This document shows, piece after piece, positions 14,513 through 14,867 of a stretch of DNA of 14,867 bases. The notes below the pieces were generated by a model. It saw only the letters and a list, made by a program, of their open reading frames with translations. It was not told the origin of the DNA and did not search any database. The DNA comes from JAEZAF01 sp964395665. GTDB taxonomy: Bacteria; Chloroflexota; Anaerolineae; Aggregatilineales; Phototrophicaceae. A program made the position numbers and the translations under genes. Within the stretch, counting starts at the first letter, position 1, and every line of letters begins with the position of its first letter. The stretch lies in assembly GCA_964395665.1 (NCBI GenBank), contig CAYNDH010000116.1, positions 1 through 14,867 on the forward strand, written 5' to 3'.

Positions 14513-14820
14513 AACCGTATTATCCTCTGGCCTTTCGGCCTGTAATCCTCGTCAGCAGGTCTGGAATAGAGACAAAAAACAGCGACTTCACAGAACCGTT
14601 GGAAAACAACCACACGTCCCAGTATTTACCTGGGGGGTCGTTTCCTCGCGTTCGTTCAGTCGCTGTTCAGACCGGCGCTCTCGCTGCCGGTTTAAAATTC
14701 AGCTTTTACGTGTCTGTCTCGGTCGCTCGGCTAACGCCCCGGAGTCTGACAGACACAACAACTCAAAATAATCATCAGTTCGTCTCGAACTTTCAATGAT
14801 GGCAGATGATAAAATCCTAC
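14513..14820 (-). promoter_or_regulatory. Long structured leader of the cysteine synthase gene
   Basis: About 300 nt of minus-strand untranslated leader hold, in transcript order: hairpin AGTTCG (14791-14786)/CGAACT (14782-14777) extended by ATCAT (14800-14796)/ATGAT (14775-14771); a perfect 9-bp stem GTGTCTGTC (14756-14748)/GACAGACAC (14718-14710) enclosing a GGC-GTTA-GCC hairpin; stem ACCGGC (14691-14686)/GCCGGT (14676-14671); a terminator-like domain (14667-14574); and a GGCC-GAAA-GGCC hairpin just before the ribosome-binding site. This is the layout of a riboswitch or attenuator. I find no T-box sequence, SAM core or other class signature. The facing plus strand shows no gene. Confidence 0.6.
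14574..14667 (-). terminator. Two-tier intrinsic terminator in the cysteine synthase leader
   Basis: AACAGCGACT (14667-14658) pairs perfectly with AGTCGCTGTT (14587-14578), followed by the T-run 14579-14574. Enclosed is a second long hairpin, GGAAACGACC (14645-14636)/GGTTGTTTTCC (14611-14601, one bulged T, one G-T), capped by CCCAG (14634-14630)/CTGGG (14622-14618). A terminator placed before the start codon implies conditional read-through. The large enclosed domain is unusual for a plain terminator and may itself be the sensing part. Confidence 0.65.
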
Positions 14821-14827
14821 AGGCGAA

Positions 14828-14856
14828 AGTGTATTCGTTTCCTCAATAGCTGTCAA
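14828..14856 (-). promoter_or_regulatory. Promoter of the cysteine synthase gene
   Basis: On the minus strand a perfect -35 TTGACA (14856-14851) is followed after exactly 17 bp by the -10 TACACT (14833-14828), giving a start near 14820. This places the whole structured leader in the transcript. Confidence 0.8.
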
Positions 14857-14867
14857 CAGATACAGTC

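Noticed and set aside
14718..14733. tRNA-like D-arm sequence TAGCCGAGCGACCGAG
   Set aside because: No acceptor, anticodon or T-arm follows; it lies within a perfect 9-bp stem of the leader.
14599..14799. Plus-strand frame of 66 codons at the right end
   Set aside because: It overlaps the opposite-strand structured leader and shows no protein-like features.
14513..14820. T-box riboswitch in the cysteine synthase leader
   Set aside because: No UGGNACCGCG-type T-box sequence is present; the nearest, TGGGACGTG, lacks a base and has the wrong base to pair with the tRNA-Cys discriminator.
1..14867. CRISPR arrays, insertion sequences, tRNA or rRNA genes
   Set aside because: I saw no regularly spaced repeats, transposase frames, or tRNA or rRNA signatures in the readable sequence.

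Overview
The window is bacterial chromosomal DNA from a draft assembly: it is GC-rich, has bacterial -35/-10 promoters, Shine-Dalgarno sequences and intrinsic terminators, and carries two runs of exactly 100 N that look like scaffold-gap placeholders of unknown true length. The gene content (a very long multi-PAS/GAF sensor kinase, a CysA2-like rhodanese with a CRIGER active-site loop, a YeeE/YedE transporter, a DUF3298-like exported protein) and hairpin-type GTAGGGAC repeats suggest Chloroflexota, perhaps Anaerolineae. That assignment is an inference and no marker gene here proves it.

Layout, left to right. 1-4803 (+) is a giant sensor histidine kinase whose 5' end lies outside the window. 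4804-5071 is a convergent spacer with a weak terminator and copy A of a 71-bp two-hairpin repeat. 5072-6331 (-) is metK, preceded by a complete SAM-I riboswitch, its terminator and a near-consensus promoter. 6694-6944 (+) is the start of a small antitoxin-like gene cut by gap 1 (6945-7044). 7121-7511 is a dense regulatory stretch: a strong promoter, a rod-like structured RNA, two tandem terminators, and an eight-codon reading frame MKTCCMPA. 7512-9677 (+) is a two-gene operon of an exported thiosulfate sulfurtransferase-like protein and a TsuA-like sulfur transporter. 9678-9861 holds a bidirectional terminator and copy B of the repeat. 9862-10611 (-) is an exported DUF3298-like protein, followed by gap 2 (10729-10828). 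10829-13446 (-) is a three-gene cluster: an unknown membrane protein, an unknown soluble protein and a YkuE-type metallophosphoesterase. 13562-14512 (-) is a cysteine synthase with a promoter and a roughly 300-nt highly structured leader ending in a terminator.

Sulfur is the theme that ties most of the window together: S-adenosylmethionine synthesis (metK), uptake and handling of thiosulfate-type sulfur (rhodanese plus transporter) and cysteine synthesis (cysM-like). Each of the three units appears to carry its own RNA-level control: a recognised SAM-I riboswitch on metK, an unrecognised structured attenuator plus a Cys-Cys-Met mini-ORF on the sulfur-uptake operon, and an unrecognised structured leader with a terminator on the cysteine synthase gene. 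The two unrecognised leaders are the best candidates for something undescribed. The pairings given were found by eye, without folding software.
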